The notes beneath the pieces were generated by a model that made no database searches, had not been told where the DNA came from, and worked only from the letters and a program-made list of their open reading frames with translations. A stretch of DNA of 64,000 nucleotides from NCBI RefSeq assembly GCF_002258315.1, contig NZ_NOYD01000023.1:36485-100484 (forward strand), given 5' to 3'. The translations under genes were made by a program, and so were the position numbers. This document shows positions 26,252-35,835 of this stretch, piece after piece. The stretch comes from Rhodococcus sp. 06-462-5 (GTDB taxonomy: Bacteria; Actinomycetota; Actinomycetes; Mycobacteriales; Mycobacteriaceae). The first letter of the stretch is position 1. Each line of letters begins with the position of its first letter.

Positions 26252-27403
26252 TCAGCGGGCGGATTGCCAGGCAGTCGCCTGCTGACCGGCGATGCTGACG
26301 AGTCGGTCGAGACCAGCGTTCATGTCGATCAAGTGCGAATCGAGCAGCGGAACCTCGTTGAGCGGTTGAGGTACGACGAATTGCAGGTGGTACTGGTTGT
26401 AGCCGCCCGTATCGATGCAGGATCCGACGACTCGGCCTCGGCTGGTAGTCCACGTCGATTTTGACGTCGGTAGCGCTTCGGGCGCTGTGGTGTAGTTCAA
26501 CAGAATCGAGATGATGCCGAACGCGAACGGCGCGCTGGGCACGGTGACGCCGACCGGACGATTGTCTCCACTGAGTTTCGCTGGGTCGGTACACGCCACT
26601 TGATAACCGGGTCCGCTCGGTAGTCCCCAACGCTGCGACCACAGATCGATATTGGCGTTGCCGAAGGTCGAGAGAGGCGGCCGGAGAGTGTTCGTGGAAT
26701 ACGCGACAACACAACCGAATTGCGCGCGTTCGGTGCACAACGGAATGTTCTGGAAGTCCCCGCCGGTGGTGCTGCCGCGGGCGGTTTCGACGTTTCCACC
26801 CATCAGGAACGCGCCGACGAGCTGTGTTCGTAGTGCTGCGTCTCGGTCGAAGGTCTCGCGCATCAGCTTGCGCAGCATGAACGTGCCCTGGGAATGGCCG
26901 ACGAGAAGGACGCCTCGGCCGTTGTTCTCGGTGGCCATGTAGTTGTCCCAGGCGGCACGTACATCGGCGTATGCCAGATCGATCGACGGCCCGGCCGCAC
27001 CCAGCAATGCGGGAGGAAGCATGAGGAGGGGAGTTTGACGGTAGATAGGTGCGAACACTCGACACTGGGTGTTGAACCGGGCGGCTTGGAAGCTCGCGAT
27101 GGACGCAACTTCAGGGGTGGCATAGCCGGGTGCGTTCAATGCGACATCGTTAGTGACTGTGGGATACAGGTAGAAGCAGTCGATGGGCTTGCCCGAGTCC
27201 GGCACAGCCGCGGGGGCTGGGGTTGTCGAATTGGTACCGAGGTCGGTGGTGTCGCCGGGTAGGTCGCAAGGGTCATTCGCGATGTCGGGATTGCACAGCC
27301 ATGTCGTGGTGGGTGCGGGTTGCGCGGTGGCGGTACCGGCTGCGACCAACCCTCCTGCCACCAGCACCAAGCTCAGAAGAGTGGCCTTAGCGCGTCGTCT
27401 CAC
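26252..27403 (-). CDS. secreted DUF3089-family alpha/beta hydrolase
   Basis: A 383-residue protein with a Sec signal peptide (MRRRAKATLLSLVLVAGGLVAAG, cleaved after about ATAQPA at residue 28-30). The mature part is a DUF3089 lipase/esterase-like domain: DCFYLYPTVTND near residue 76 and the nucleophile elbow LLVGHSQGTFML near residue 168. Cysteine pairs suggest an exported, disulfide-stabilised protein. GTG is the start with GGGAG upstream. It stands alone between decayed regions. Confidence 0.85.
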   Translation of the reverse strand: MRRRAKATLLSLVLVAGGLVAAGTATAQPAPTTTWLCNPDIANDPCDLPGDTTDLGTNSTTPAPAAVPDSGKPIDCFYLYPTVTNDVALNAPGYATPEVASIASFQAARFNTQCRVFAPIYRQTPLLMLPPALLGAAGPSIDLAYADVRAAWDNYMATENNGRGVLLVGHSQGTFMLRKLMRETFDRDAALRTQLVGAFLMGGNVETARGSTTGGDFQNIPLCTERAQFGCVVAYSTNTLRPPLSTFGNANIDLWSQRWGLPSGPGYQVACTDPAKLSGDNRPVGVTVPSAPFAFGIISILLNYTTAPEALPTSKSTWTTSRGRVVGSCIDTGGYNQYHLQFVVPQPLNEVPLLDSHLIDMNAGLDRLVSIAGQQATAWQSAR

Positions 27404-27539
27404 AACCGTGCTCCCTGCGATCCGTAGTGACAGGTGTCACTGTTACAGAAGTTAACAGGTAGGCCGGAGCCCCTCAAATCACGGCCGTCCGCGCGACGTA
27501 GATGCCAGTCGGTTGCGGACCTATCTGGATCTTTTCTCC

Positions 27540-27954
27540 GTTTCCATGAGGGACGGGCATTAGGCTCCAATTCGTGGCGAAATGCGAGATGAAGTCGGTG
27601 ATCACCTGCGAAACACGGTCCCGAACAACCGCCCGCAGTTCTCGTCCTACTCGTAGAGAGGGTTTGTGGCGTTCTCCAGAAACAGCCTGACGTCGGACTG
27701 ATAGGCACGAATCGTTGCGTGGGAAAGGTTCCGCACCCCGCGCAGATGTGCGAAGAATTCATCGGCACCATGCGGGACCACTGCGACGGTTGGGATCCCA
27801 CGAAGTCGACCATGCGGTGGATGAGTTTGATTCGCCGATCGGCAGTGCCTGCACGGAAGTTCTGGGTGAGCTGTGCACGTCTCCAACCGGCGAGCACATC
27901 CTTGAGGAACGACTCGGCGAGAACAGGACCTGGGTCGGACGGAAGGTAGATCAA
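27540..27954 (-). pseudogene. remnant of a tyrosine recombinase (integrase), N-terminal half
   Basis: The segment LIYLPSDPGPVLAESFLKDVLAGWRRAQLTQNFRAG in one frame is followed, after a shift, by DEFFAHLRGVRNLSHATIRA and YQSDVRLFLENATNPLYE, the core-binding SAM-like domain of phage-type integrases, then by a third frame (… VSQVITDFISHFATNW …). The catalytic R-H-R-Y domain is absent. It is a broken integrase about 2.8 kb from a tRNA 3'-end fragment at 30796, which suggests an old integrated element. Confidence 0.7.
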
Positions 27955-28010
27955 CCGTCCACCCACATCTCGTCGATCCACGCATCCACCTCTTCGCCTG
28001 CCTGCATATA

Positions 28011-28407
28011 TTGCAGTCAGAGAGCAGAAACCGCAACGGATACTGACGCAAGCCCTGCTCAGGTGCATCTCGAACGCGACCGGAATGTTGCGTGCTCGAA
28101 CACGCCGGAACCGTCCGCCTTGAACTTCCTATCACGTCTGCGCAGGTCAAAGTAGTTTTCGAAGACACGGATACTCGTTACAAACAGAGTGATTATTGGC
28201 AGAACATGCGAATGACGGAACTACAGCTCGACATAATCGTCTTTATAAGCGGCAACGCCACGTACAGCTCAGCTAAAGCCGTCTCCTGCTTCGAGTGCCC
28301 ACGAATTGGTCAGCTCGAACCTACGGTCATGCTCGGCAGTCGGGTGCACGCGACAAGATAGTCGGCTTCGAACGTGCGATAGTCGCCGTTTGATCACCGT
28401 CGGCGGG
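28011..28407. other. non-coding stretch upstream of the integrase remnant
   Basis: Nothing assignable was found. A minus-strand frame (… ICRQAKRWMRGSTRC …) may be further decayed element DNA. Confidence 0.3.
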
Positions 28408-29514
28408 TCAGCCGTCCGCTGAATCACGATGAGCGGAACGTTCTTTCCTGGACTTCTTTGCACGGTACATCTCGGCGTCGGCCGTTCTGAGCAAATGCAG
28501 CATTGCCTGTTCAGAGCTGCCGTCATGCCCCTCGCAAAGGGCCGAACCCACGCTCACTGATACGCCCGAGAGCATCTGAGCGCTTGACAGCGTGGTCACC
28601 AATTGTGCGACACGACGTTCGATGGTGCCCACTTCTCCTACGATCACGCAAGCGAACTCGTCGCCGCCGAGGCGGGCGACCACCCAGTCCGTCACAGTCG
28701 ATGCGCGGAGCTGTTGTGCCAGATCCAGTAACACCTCGTCGCCGGTATGGTGACCGTAAGAATCGTTCACGCCTTTCATTCCGTCCACGTCGATGACCAC
28801 TGCACTAATCGCGATCGGTCGGTTCGTTGATTCGGTGAGCATGATTGCCTCGACTGCAGCGAACAGGCCCCGGCGGTTCCTCAGACCGGTCAAAGGGTCC
28901 ACGAGGGAATCGCGCGCTCGGGACCGAAGTTCACCGACGTACAGTATGAGCAGCAACGGTGCCGAGAACATCAGCAGCATGGTGAGCGTGTGTGCCACAA
29001 CCACCCACCAGCTAGCCGCGTCGTTCATTGCTGCCCTGCCCGCGATGATGCCCAGAACGACTACCGAATAAGCCATGTGAGTCGAGCAAGCCAGCGGCGA
29101 AACAGCAATGACGGCAAACGTGCTGATCACTGCGAACAGAACCGTCCCACCAATCGCAGTCAGTAGGTCCTGTTTCAGCAGCAGGCAGACGGTGATCGTT
29201 ACGTCGGCATAGACGACGAACGCGACGAGTGTCTTCGGGCTGGGCCACGCTCCCACGAACCACTGCACAGCGATTGGAAGTGTTGTGAGGCTGATCAGGA
29301 CCACCACGGTGACGCCGATGCCTGAGTACTCCTCTGACGGTGCGCTCACGAATCCGATGATTCCGATGATGAGCGTCGCGACGCCCGCCAAAGACTGCGT
29401 GAGCTTGGCACGTTCGACAGCAAGTTCGTCCAGACCCGGCGGGCCGATGGAGCGATTCGACGGCTTACTGCCCGAGCGGGGTGATGCCCTGAAGTGAGCA
29501 AACGCGGCGATCAT
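28408..29514 (-). CDS. membrane-bound GGDEF diguanylate cyclase
   Basis: A 368-residue protein. Residues about 35-195 hold six or so hydrophobic membrane segments (SLAGVATLIIGIIGFV, VTVVVLISLTTLPIAV and others), like a MASE-type sensor. Residues about 205-355 are a GGDEF domain with DPLTGLRNRRGL and the active loop VARLGGDEFACVI. No RxxD inhibition site and no EAL domain are present. The start at MIAAFAHFRAS has AGGGG upstream. It should synthesise cyclic di-GMP in response to a membrane signal. It is unrelated in domain layout to the PAS-GGDEF at 14997, so the window has two separate inputs to the same messenger. Confidence 0.88.
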   Translation of the reverse strand: MIAAFAHFRASPRSGSKPSNRSIGPPGLDELAVERAKLTQSLAGVATLIIGIIGFVSAPSEEYSGIGVTVVVLISLTTLPIAVQWFVGAWPSPKTLVAFVVYADVTITVCLLLKQDLLTAIGGTVLFAVISTFAVIAVSPLACSTHMAYSVVVLGIIAGRAAMNDAASWWVVVAHTLTMLLMFSAPLLLILYVGELRSRARDSLVDPLTGLRNRRGLFAAVEAIMLTESTNRPIAISAVVIDVDGMKGVNDSYGHHTGDEVLLDLAQQLRASTVTDWVVARLGGDEFACVIVGEVGTIERRVAQLVTTLSSAQMLSGVSVSVGSALCEGHDGSSEQAMLHLLRTADAEMYRAKKSRKERSAHRDSADG

Positions 29515-30795
29515 GAGAACCCCTGTTAGAGATTGCGGCCCCCGCGAACTGTACGGTTCGGATGCTAACAGAACGGGGCTTTTGAATCCGCTAAAAGCCA
29601 ATTCTGGGCGAGACGGCGGTTTTTGGTTGCCCGAACGGCCGGATTCCCTGATTCTTAGGGGCGTCTTGGCTGTAGGTGCTTACCGGAGCGCCACGACACC
29701 GCTGAGGTACTCCGCCGCCGACCGCGCGGTCGACACTCGCGTGCGAGTGGAAGGCCCCGGTGTCTCGTATCGCGTGCAGCTCCGTGCCCGGTAAAGTGCT
29801 CTTACGACTTCGAGACCAAGCCGAATGCACGGAGGCGAGTGACCATCGCTGCTTCCCGTCGAACACAGGTAACCACTGACCGTGTGCCTGATCTACTCAC
29901 CAGAGTCCGTGGTCCCAGGGAGCTCGACGCCATTTGGAATCGTCCTCGGTACGCCTGAGCACGAAGCTTCCTAACCGTTCTGCGATCCAATTCTGGTCGT
30001 TACCACGCGCAACGCTCCTACCGTGCTCAATATCAACGATGCCGAATCGGAAGCTGTCATGCGCCTCGTGAGGACGGCTGCGCGAGCTATCGACGAGGTT
30101 GAATAGCGCCCCGGCATCAGTGTGTGGCAGAACAACGGGGTGGATGCACATTAGGCCATTCCGCACTTCCGCATTCATGTAGCTGGGACGGTCGCCGGCG
30201 GAGGGACCGACTGGGACAAGGTCCAGGAGCTGAGCCTAGAGCAGACCGAAGCGATCGCAACGAGGCTCCGCCCTTACGTCAAAGGGACCGCTCGGTGAGG
30301 CCATGGGCGAGTCGCCGAGTGTTGTTGAAATACAACACGCATAAGTCGACTGCTGAAGTTCGTTTGTTGGTAATTCTGCATTTGCGAAGTCATCGTTTTA
30401 CCGGAGTCCTCGCCAGTAGATGCCCAGAAATCAACCCAGCTTGACGGTGCGGTAACTGCTCTACCTACTCCCCATTTATCGGCGCAAGCTGCACCGACGT
30501 GCGGCAGCCTCGAGATCATAGAGTCGGGCTGACGGTGTGCGGCGCGGGCATGCTGACGCATTGTCCGATCCCGTTGTCTCGTACAGCAGACAGCAAGCGC
30601 AACGCTTGGTGTACCTTTGTCCGTGTTCGTCAACGTAGCGTGGTATTGGGAGCTGTGCGCGCATTTTCGCAACTAACTCGGTGTCGAAACAAGTCGGTAC
30701 GATTCGCGGTGGATTCGTCCGGACGACGATGTACGAAAACTGTTGCAAAAAAACGAATATCGAGTCCAGTAAAATTCACGTGAATCCACTTCTAG
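29515..30795. other. 1.3-kb stretch without a convincing gene
   Basis: A 93-codon minus frame at 29897-30178 (MNAEVRNGLMCIHPVVL …) and a plus-strand tail near 30180-30300 (… GGTDWDKVQELSLEQTEAIA …) look protein-like but match no family I recognise and lack normal starts or ends. The stretch is consistent with decayed island DNA leading up to the tRNA fragment. Confidence 0.35.
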
Positions 30796-30840
30796 GGATT
30801 GAAATCCGCACAGTGTCGGTTCGAGTCCGACTGTGGGCAC
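30796..30840 (+). other. 3'-end fragment of a tRNA gene (putative attachment-site scar)
   Basis: A T-arm GTCGG-TTCGAGT-CCGAC is followed by an acceptor 3' strand TGTGGGC, discriminator A and CC. The 5' half (a matching GCCCACA strand) is absent upstream. Integrases often target tRNA 3' halves and leave such copies at one end of the element. The isotype cannot be set because the anticodon side is incomplete. Confidence 0.6.
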
Positions 30841-30957
30841 CGGATTTGCGCGTGGAAAATGCTCAACTCGCTTTTCGGACGATTCTCGTTGGACCGCCAC
30901 AGCGCACAACTGGTTCGAGGGAGCTGGTCAACTGAATCATCTCAGGTTCGATGACGG

Positions 30958-31572
30958 TCAGGATGCGATGTGTGCACGGAGTTCGAGGTGTTCGGGCGCG
31001 AGGGCGTCGATGACGGCCCGGTCGTGGCTGACCACAGCGAGTCCGGCTCCGTCTGCGGCGAGTGCAGTGAGCAGTCGCATCACGTCGCGGGTGGCGATCG
31101 GATCGAGCATGGACGTCGGCTCGTCGCAGAGGATGTAGATCGGCCGTTGCACGAGGATGCGCGCGAGGCATGCGCGTTGGAGTTGCCCATCGCTTACCTG
31201 GGCCGGGAATCGACGCAGCAGAGCAGTATCGAGGCCGACGCGGTCGCACACGGCCTCGACATCGATCGACTTCCGGCGAATCGCTGCAGGCTCGGCCACG
31301 ATCGCGCCGAGGGACCACCGCGGATTGCACACCAGTCTCGGATGCTGGGCAAGGAGAGCGATCGACCCGCGCGAGGGCCGTGCCTGCGCATCCCACGTCA
31401 CGGTGCCTGTATGTGGCTGCACCAACCCGGCCAACACCCCGAGCAGTGTCGTCTTTCCGACGCCGGACGGGCCGGTGATACCCGTGATCGCGCCGGGGGC
31501 GACTGCCACCGAGACCTGTTGTAGGGAAACAGTTCCGTTGAACGTCACGGTCACGTTCCGAGCTTCGATCAT
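30958..31572 (-). CDS. ABC transporter ATPase (DppF/NikE type)
   Basis: A 204-residue nucleotide-binding protein. Walker A GPSGVGKTTL, Q-loop LLAQHPRL, signature VSDGQLQRACLAR and Walker B IYILCDEPTSMLD, with SHD for the H-loop. The VSDGQ form of the signature is common in the second ATPase of peptide/nickel importers. It overlaps the preceding ATPase gene by four bases and is the last gene of the five-gene importer operon. It is somewhat short for the family because the C-terminal oligopeptide-type extension is missing. Confidence 0.9.
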   Translation of the reverse strand: MIEARNVTVTFNGTVSLQQVSVAVAPGAITGITGPSGVGKTTLLGVLAGLVQPHTGTVTWDAQARPSRGSIALLAQHPRLVCNPRWSLGAIVAEPAAIRRKSIDVEAVCDRVGLDTALLRRFPAQVSDGQLQRACLARILVQRPIYILCDEPTSMLDPIATRDVMRLLTALAADGAGLAVVSHDRAVIDALAPEHLELRAHIAS

Positions 31573-32324
31573 ATCGTCACGCCCTCGAAGAGAGCGCGGA
31601 CGTAGTCGTCGTCATGCGACAGGACTGTCGCCGGTGTGGCCTGGAGGACCGTCGTCCCCGCTCTCATCACGGCGATGGACCCACAGGTACCGGAGCGCAT
31701 CATCGAGGTCAGATCGTGCGTGACGATCAGCACGGCTCGACCGTCTGCCGCGATGTCGCTCAACAGTGCCCAGACCTGTTCTGCCAGAGCTGGATCGAGT
31801 GCCGATGTCGGCTCGTCCGCAATCACCAGATCCGGTGACCCGGCGAGTGCTGCGGCGATCGCGGCGCGCTGCGCCATCCCGCCGGACAATTCGTGCGGGT
31901 ACAGCCGCGCGGTCGATGGTGGGAGTGCTACCCGGTCCAATAACTCCGACAGGGTGTTTCGGCTTCCGAGGGTTCGTGCGACCTCGGCGAGCTGGGAGCC
32001 GACAGTGCGCACGGGTGTGAACGAGGTAGCGGGTGACTGCGGAATCAGCCCGATGCGGTGCCCGCGGAGTAGTCGCCAGTCGGCCTCGGTCGGCACCGCG
32101 CGTCCGGCTATGTCGAGAGTCCCGGTCGTGTGTGACCCCGGTGGCAGCAGCCCGCACAGTGCGGCCGCAACGAGGGATTTGCCGCATCCCGATTCGCCGA
32201 CGAGGGCGGTGACTCGGCCGGAGTCGACGTCGAGATCGATGGAGTCGAGTGTGTGAACGAGAGTGCCTCCGCGGCTGCGTGAGTCGATGTCCACGGTGTA
32301 TTCGCGAAGTCTGGCTGCGGTCAC
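31569..32324 (-). CDS. ABC transporter ATPase (DppD/NikD type)
   Basis: A 251-residue nucleotide-binding protein with Walker A GESGCGKSLV, Q-loop IPQSPATSFTPV (PQ form of peptide importers), signature LSGGMAQRAA and Walker B LVIADEPTSALD, and THD. The GTG start at 32324 overlaps the permease stop as GTGA; a GTG one codon earlier is also possible and the much longer frame upstream is a shadow of the permease. It pairs with the next ATPase to power import. Confidence 0.9.
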   Translation of the reverse strand: MTAARLREYTVDIDSRSRGGTLVHTLDSIDLDVDSGRVTALVGESGCGKSLVAAALCGLLPPGSHTTGTLDIAGRAVPTEADWRLLRGHRIGLIPQSPATSFTPVRTVGSQLAEVARTLGSRNTLSELLDRVALPPSTARLYPHELSGGMAQRAAIAAALAGSPDLVIADEPTSALDPALAEQVWALLSDIAADGRAVLIVTHDLTSMMRSGTCGSIAVMRAGTTVLQATPATVLSHDDDYVRALFEGVTI

Positions 32325-33160
32325 CACACCGAACCCCCGGGTGGTGTGAGTCGGCGTCGCAGCATCGACAGTCCCAGGGTGAACGCGAGTGCCGTCACCA
32401 CGAGCGCCGTGGCCGGAACGGCGAGTGTCCACCATGCGCCGAGCATTACATCGCCGCGGGCCTGCCCGAGTAGCGTGCCCAGGCTCGCACGATCGGGTGA
32501 CAGACCGACTCCGAGGAACGACAGCGTCGATTCGTGCCAGATGGCGTGCGGGATCAGCATCGCCAGAGCCACCAGAATCTGCCCACCTACCGACGGTGCC
32601 AGGTGTCTGCGTGCGACGAACCATCGGGACGCGCCGGCCAGGCGGGAGGTACGTACCCACCCGGAATCTGCCGTCGCCAAGACCTCGGCCCGCACTATCC
32701 GGGCGACAGAAGGCCAGTGCGTCAACGCTATCGACGCCACCACGGCAAGTGGTTCACCTCGCCACAGCGCCGCGATGACGATACCCAGCACCAGATGGGG
32801 GAGGGCGTTGACCGTATCGACCACGCGCATGACGACGGCATCGAACCACCCGCCGGCAGCCGCCGAGGCAACCCCGATGACTACTCCGAGAGCGCACGCG
32901 ATCACCGCGCAGAGTACTGCGATCAACAGCGAGATCCGCAGCCCCTCTGCTGTTCTGGTGAGCATGTCGTATCCGGAGTGATCGGTGCCCAGCAGGTTCG
33001 AGGCGCTCGGCGGCAGCAGTGCGGAAGCGAAATCCGCAGTCTGCCGACCGGCGATCATCGGGATCAGCAGTGCGACGAGTGAGACCGCGAGAACCACGAA
33101 CCACGGCGAATCCGGGATATATCGACGCCGATAGTCGAGCTCATCGTCTCGGGCGGTCAT
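32321..33160 (-). CDS. ABC transporter permease (DppC/NikC type)
   Basis: A 279-residue inner-membrane protein with about six helices. LLGTDHSGYDMLTR near residue 57 and the EAA-loop block RLAGASRWFVARRHLAPS are typical of DppC-type permeases, as is ESTLSFLGVGLSP. It overlaps the DppB-type permease gene by four bases. Confidence 0.92.
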   Translation of the reverse strand: MTARDDELDYRRRYIPDSPWFVVLAVSLVALLIPMIAGRQTADFASALLPPSASNLLGTDHSGYDMLTRTAEGLRISLLIAVLCAVIACALGVVIGVASAAAGGWFDAVVMRVVDTVNALPHLVLGIVIAALWRGEPLAVVASIALTHWPSVARIVRAEVLATADSGWVRTSRLAGASRWFVARRHLAPSVGGQILVALAMLIPHAIWHESTLSFLGVGLSPDRASLGTLLGQARGDVMLGAWWTLAVPATALVVTALAFTLGLSMLRRRLTPPGGSVW

Positions 33161-34146
33161 GCAGCGATCCGCACTCGTGGGTCGATCGCGGCGGTCGCTG
33201 CGTCGGACAAAGCCGATCCCAGCAGAACGGCGAGGGCCGCGGCGGTCGTGGTCGCCGCCATCAATGAGAAGTCCAGTGCCGCAGCCGATTGCACCAGCGC
33301 CTCGGCCATCCCTGGCCACCCGAACACGGTCTCGACAATCGCGGCACCCGCGATCAGCTCGGGTAGCCGGGTGCCGAGCAGCGCCAGAGTCGGAGCCACC
33401 GAACTCGGCAGCACGTGCCCACGCAACAGCGCCCACCCGTAGATCCCGCGTGCCCGTGCGGCGCGCACCGCATCGGAGTCGGCCGAGTCGACTACCGCAG
33501 CCCGCATGGACAGAAGCAGCCACGGGATCTGCGACATGGTGAGTGCGATGAGCGGGAGCACGGCATGCGCGGCGATCCCCGCGGCGGAGTACGTGGTGCC
33601 CGGTGCCCGTGCGCCGGAGGTGGGAAACCACCGGAAGGTCACTGCGAACACCGAGACCAGAACCAGCGATACGACGAACGGCGGCACGGCCGCGAAAGTC
33701 GTGGACAGGACCGAGCATGCCCGATCGAGCATTCCGCCGCGGCGCATACCGGCCGACGATCCCACTACGACGGCGGCCACGGTGGCCAGAATCAGGGCGA
33801 GAGCAGACAGTCCGAGAGTGAACGGCAGACGCTCGGTAAGAACTGTGGAGACTGGGAGGGACTGGGTCGAGGACCATCCGAGGTCGCCGTGCAGTAGGTC
33901 GGTCAGCCAGGTCCACCATGCGGTGTACCACGGTCTCTCCGTTCCGTAAGCATCTCGAAGTTGCTGCCGCTGAGACAGAGTCGCACTCTGGTAGCTGTCA
34001 CCGAGGTAGGCCGCGAGCGGGTCGAGAGGCGATACCGACGCGAGTGCGAACATGGCCGCCGAGACCGCGACGACCGTCGGGATCGCGATACCAGCACGGA
34101 CGGCGAGGATTCGGCCCGCTGTTCTTGCCCGATTCCTACTGCGCAC
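33157..34146 (-). CDS. ABC transporter permease (DppB/NikB type)
   Basis: A 329-residue permease of about six helices with the DppB blocks DPLAAYLGDSYQSATL, ERLPFTLGLSALALILA, ARARGIYGWALLRGHVLPS and ETVFGWPGMAEALVQSA. The start is ambiguous: a frame from 34188 would overlap the binding-protein gene by 53 bases, so the GTG at 34146, with 11-base overlap, was preferred. Confidence 0.9.
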   Translation of the reverse strand: MRSRNRARTAGRILAVRAGIAIPTVVAVSAAMFALASVSPLDPLAAYLGDSYQSATLSQRQQLRDAYGTERPWYTAWWTWLTDLLHGDLGWSSTQSLPVSTVLTERLPFTLGLSALALILATVAAVVVGSSAGMRRGGMLDRACSVLSTTFAAVPPFVVSLVLVSVFAVTFRWFPTSGARAPGTTYSAAGIAAHAVLPLIALTMSQIPWLLLSMRAAVVDSADSDAVRAARARGIYGWALLRGHVLPSSVAPTLALLGTRLPELIAGAAIVETVFGWPGMAEALVQSAAALDFSLMAATTTAAALAVLLGSALSDAATAAIDPRVRIAA

Positions 34147-35728
34147 GAGTCCACGCCGCCAGGTGCCACCACGGACCCCACGAGACACCGTGCGAGTGCG
34201 GTTCGAGAATGGGAGGGCTCTGGTTCCAGCCGAGATCGCGATACGCGTATGCGTGGTCGAGGAACGTGAGGAACACCGAGGACGGCTGCTCCACGTAGAG
34301 CTGCTGGATCAGCCGGTATCGAGCGTCGTTCTCGGGTCCGGACGCGGAATCGCGTGCCTGCTGCAGTGCATCGTCGAGACCCGGCGCGGTGAAGTTGCCG
34401 GGGTTGGCATAGGGCGAGGAGTCGTCGACGCGGGTGTGCAGGGTGTCGAACACCTGCGAGTCGATGCTGTACGGGGTGTCGCCGCCGCCGAGCAGCACTG
34501 CCGAGTCGCCGAGGCGGGTCTCGATCTCGTCCCACCCGGTTCCTCGGGGCCGGACATCGATGCCGACGGGTTGCATGGCGGCGGCGAAGGCCACCGCCAG
34601 ATCCCTCCGCACAGAATCCTGAGCGTTGTAGAGAAGCTCGAACGACGCTGTGGCGCCGTTTTTCTGGCGTATACCGCCTGCGCCGACGCGCCACCCGGCG
34701 GCATCGAGGGTGGACTCGGCGGCGGAAAGGTCGAACGGGAACACTGCTGTCGGCTCGTAGGCGTCGCCGTAGACATCGGCCACCGGTGTGCTCGCGGGGC
34801 GACCGTACCCACCGAGAACGTCGTCGACCATGCCCCTTCGATCGACGGCGAGATTCATCGCGATCCGGGCTTGGAGGTCGGACGTGAACGCATTGCCCGC
34901 CGGAAGCGAGACCCCGCGCCAATCAGCAGATTTCACGCCGACCGTCTTCACGTCGTCGTTTCCGTCGAGCGCAGCGACGGCAGTCGGAGGCAGTGACGTG
35001 CCGGAGACCTCGCCCGTGGCGACGCGCTGCACTCGGGTGTTGTCGTCCGGGGTGTAGGTGATCACCAGTCGCGTCACCTGGGGAGCCTCGCCCCAGTAGT
35101 CCTCACGTGCGGTGAACACGGCCTGATCTGCGCGCAGGCTGTCCAACATGTACGGCCCGGTTCCGACCGGCTCGGTGTTCAGTACCCAGTCGGCTGCGGG
35201 TGCCTGCTCGACCCGCTCCGACGGAGCGATGCCGAGCAGGAGGTACGGCGACGGGTCTGCGTCGGTGGTCATCGTTATCACCACGGCATCCGATCCATCG
35301 GCGACGACATCGACGATCGGATCGAAATCCGTCGAGATCTCGGATGCGACACTGGGATTCTTCACGGCCTCGTAGGTGGCCACTACATCCGCGGAGTCGA
35401 AGTCGGTGCCGTCCGAGAATGCGACGTCCGCACGCAACGTCACTCGCCACTGCCGGGGTGCAATATTCGTCGGGACCGAGTCGGCCAGGGACGGAACGAG
35501 ATCGGGAAGTGCGGAGTCGGAAACGGCGTCGGGGCGGAGCAACCCCTCGTAGACCGGGGAGACGCCGAGTGCGCCGTAGCCGGACACGGGACTGAACCCG
35601 CCGAGTTCCTGGCTGTCGGCCAGCACGATCGCCCCACCGGAGCCCTCGTCGGACGGCGACGCGCATCCCGCGGCGGCGAGGGCGAGGGCAACGGCTGGAC
35701 CCAGAATGCGGTGGATGGACGGTGTCAC
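34136..35728 (-). CDS. solute-binding lipoprotein of a peptide/nickel-type ABC importer
   Basis: A 530-residue SBP_bac_5 protein. The signal peptide ends in the lipobox AAAGC at about residue 22, so it is anchored to the outer face of the membrane. Internal blocks SPVYEGLLRPD, WRVTLRADVAFSDGTDFDSADV and TEPVGTGPYMLD are typical of oligopeptide/nickel-binding proteins. It is the first gene of the operon and is divergent from an ArsR/SmtB gene. The context favours a metal or metal-chelate over peptides, but ligand residues cannot be read with certainty. Confidence 0.9.
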   Translation of the reverse strand: MTPSIHRILGPAVALALAAAGCASPSDEGSGGAIVLADSQELGGFSPVSGYGALGVSPVYEGLLRPDAVSDSALPDLVPSLADSVPTNIAPRQWRVTLRADVAFSDGTDFDSADVVATYEAVKNPSVASEISTDFDPIVDVVADGSDAVVITMTTDADPSPYLLLGIAPSERVEQAPAADWVLNTEPVGTGPYMLDSLRADQAVFTAREDYWGEAPQVTRLVITYTPDDNTRVQRVATGEVSGTSLPPTAVAALDGNDDVKTVGVKSADWRGVSLPAGNAFTSDLQARIAMNLAVDRRGMVDDVLGGYGRPASTPVADVYGDAYEPTAVFPFDLSAAESTLDAAGWRVGAGGIRQKNGATASFELLYNAQDSVRRDLAVAFAAAMQPVGIDVRPRGTGWDEIETRLGDSAVLLGGGDTPYSIDSQVFDTLHTRVDDSSPYANPGNFTAPGLDDALQQARDSASGPENDARYRLIQQLYVEQPSSVFLTFLDHAYAYRDLGWNQSPPILEPHSHGVSWGPWWHLAAWTRAQ

Positions 35729-35758
35729 GGACTGCTCCCGGGTTCATGCTCGATCAAA

Positions 35759-35780
35759 ATATGTGTCCAGGCAGACATAT
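35759..35780. promoter_or_regulatory. ArsR/SmtB-type operator between the importer and its regulator
   Basis: ATATGT and ACATAT form an inverted repeat separated by ten bases, with extra A/T symmetry outside. Its size and AT-rich arms are like the 12-2-12 sites of SmtB/ArsR metal sensors, and it lies in the shared promoter region. Confidence 0.65.
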
Positions 35781-35835
35781 ATTGTGTGCCGTAGCGTAGC
35801 AGCAGCATTGAAGAACCAGCAGCGCGGGAGAATCG

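Noticed and set aside
25090..28239. 15-bp exact repeat AGCTCGACATAATCG at 25090 and 28225
   Set aside because: A 15-mer match is expected about once or twice by chance in 64 kb, and flanks do not match.
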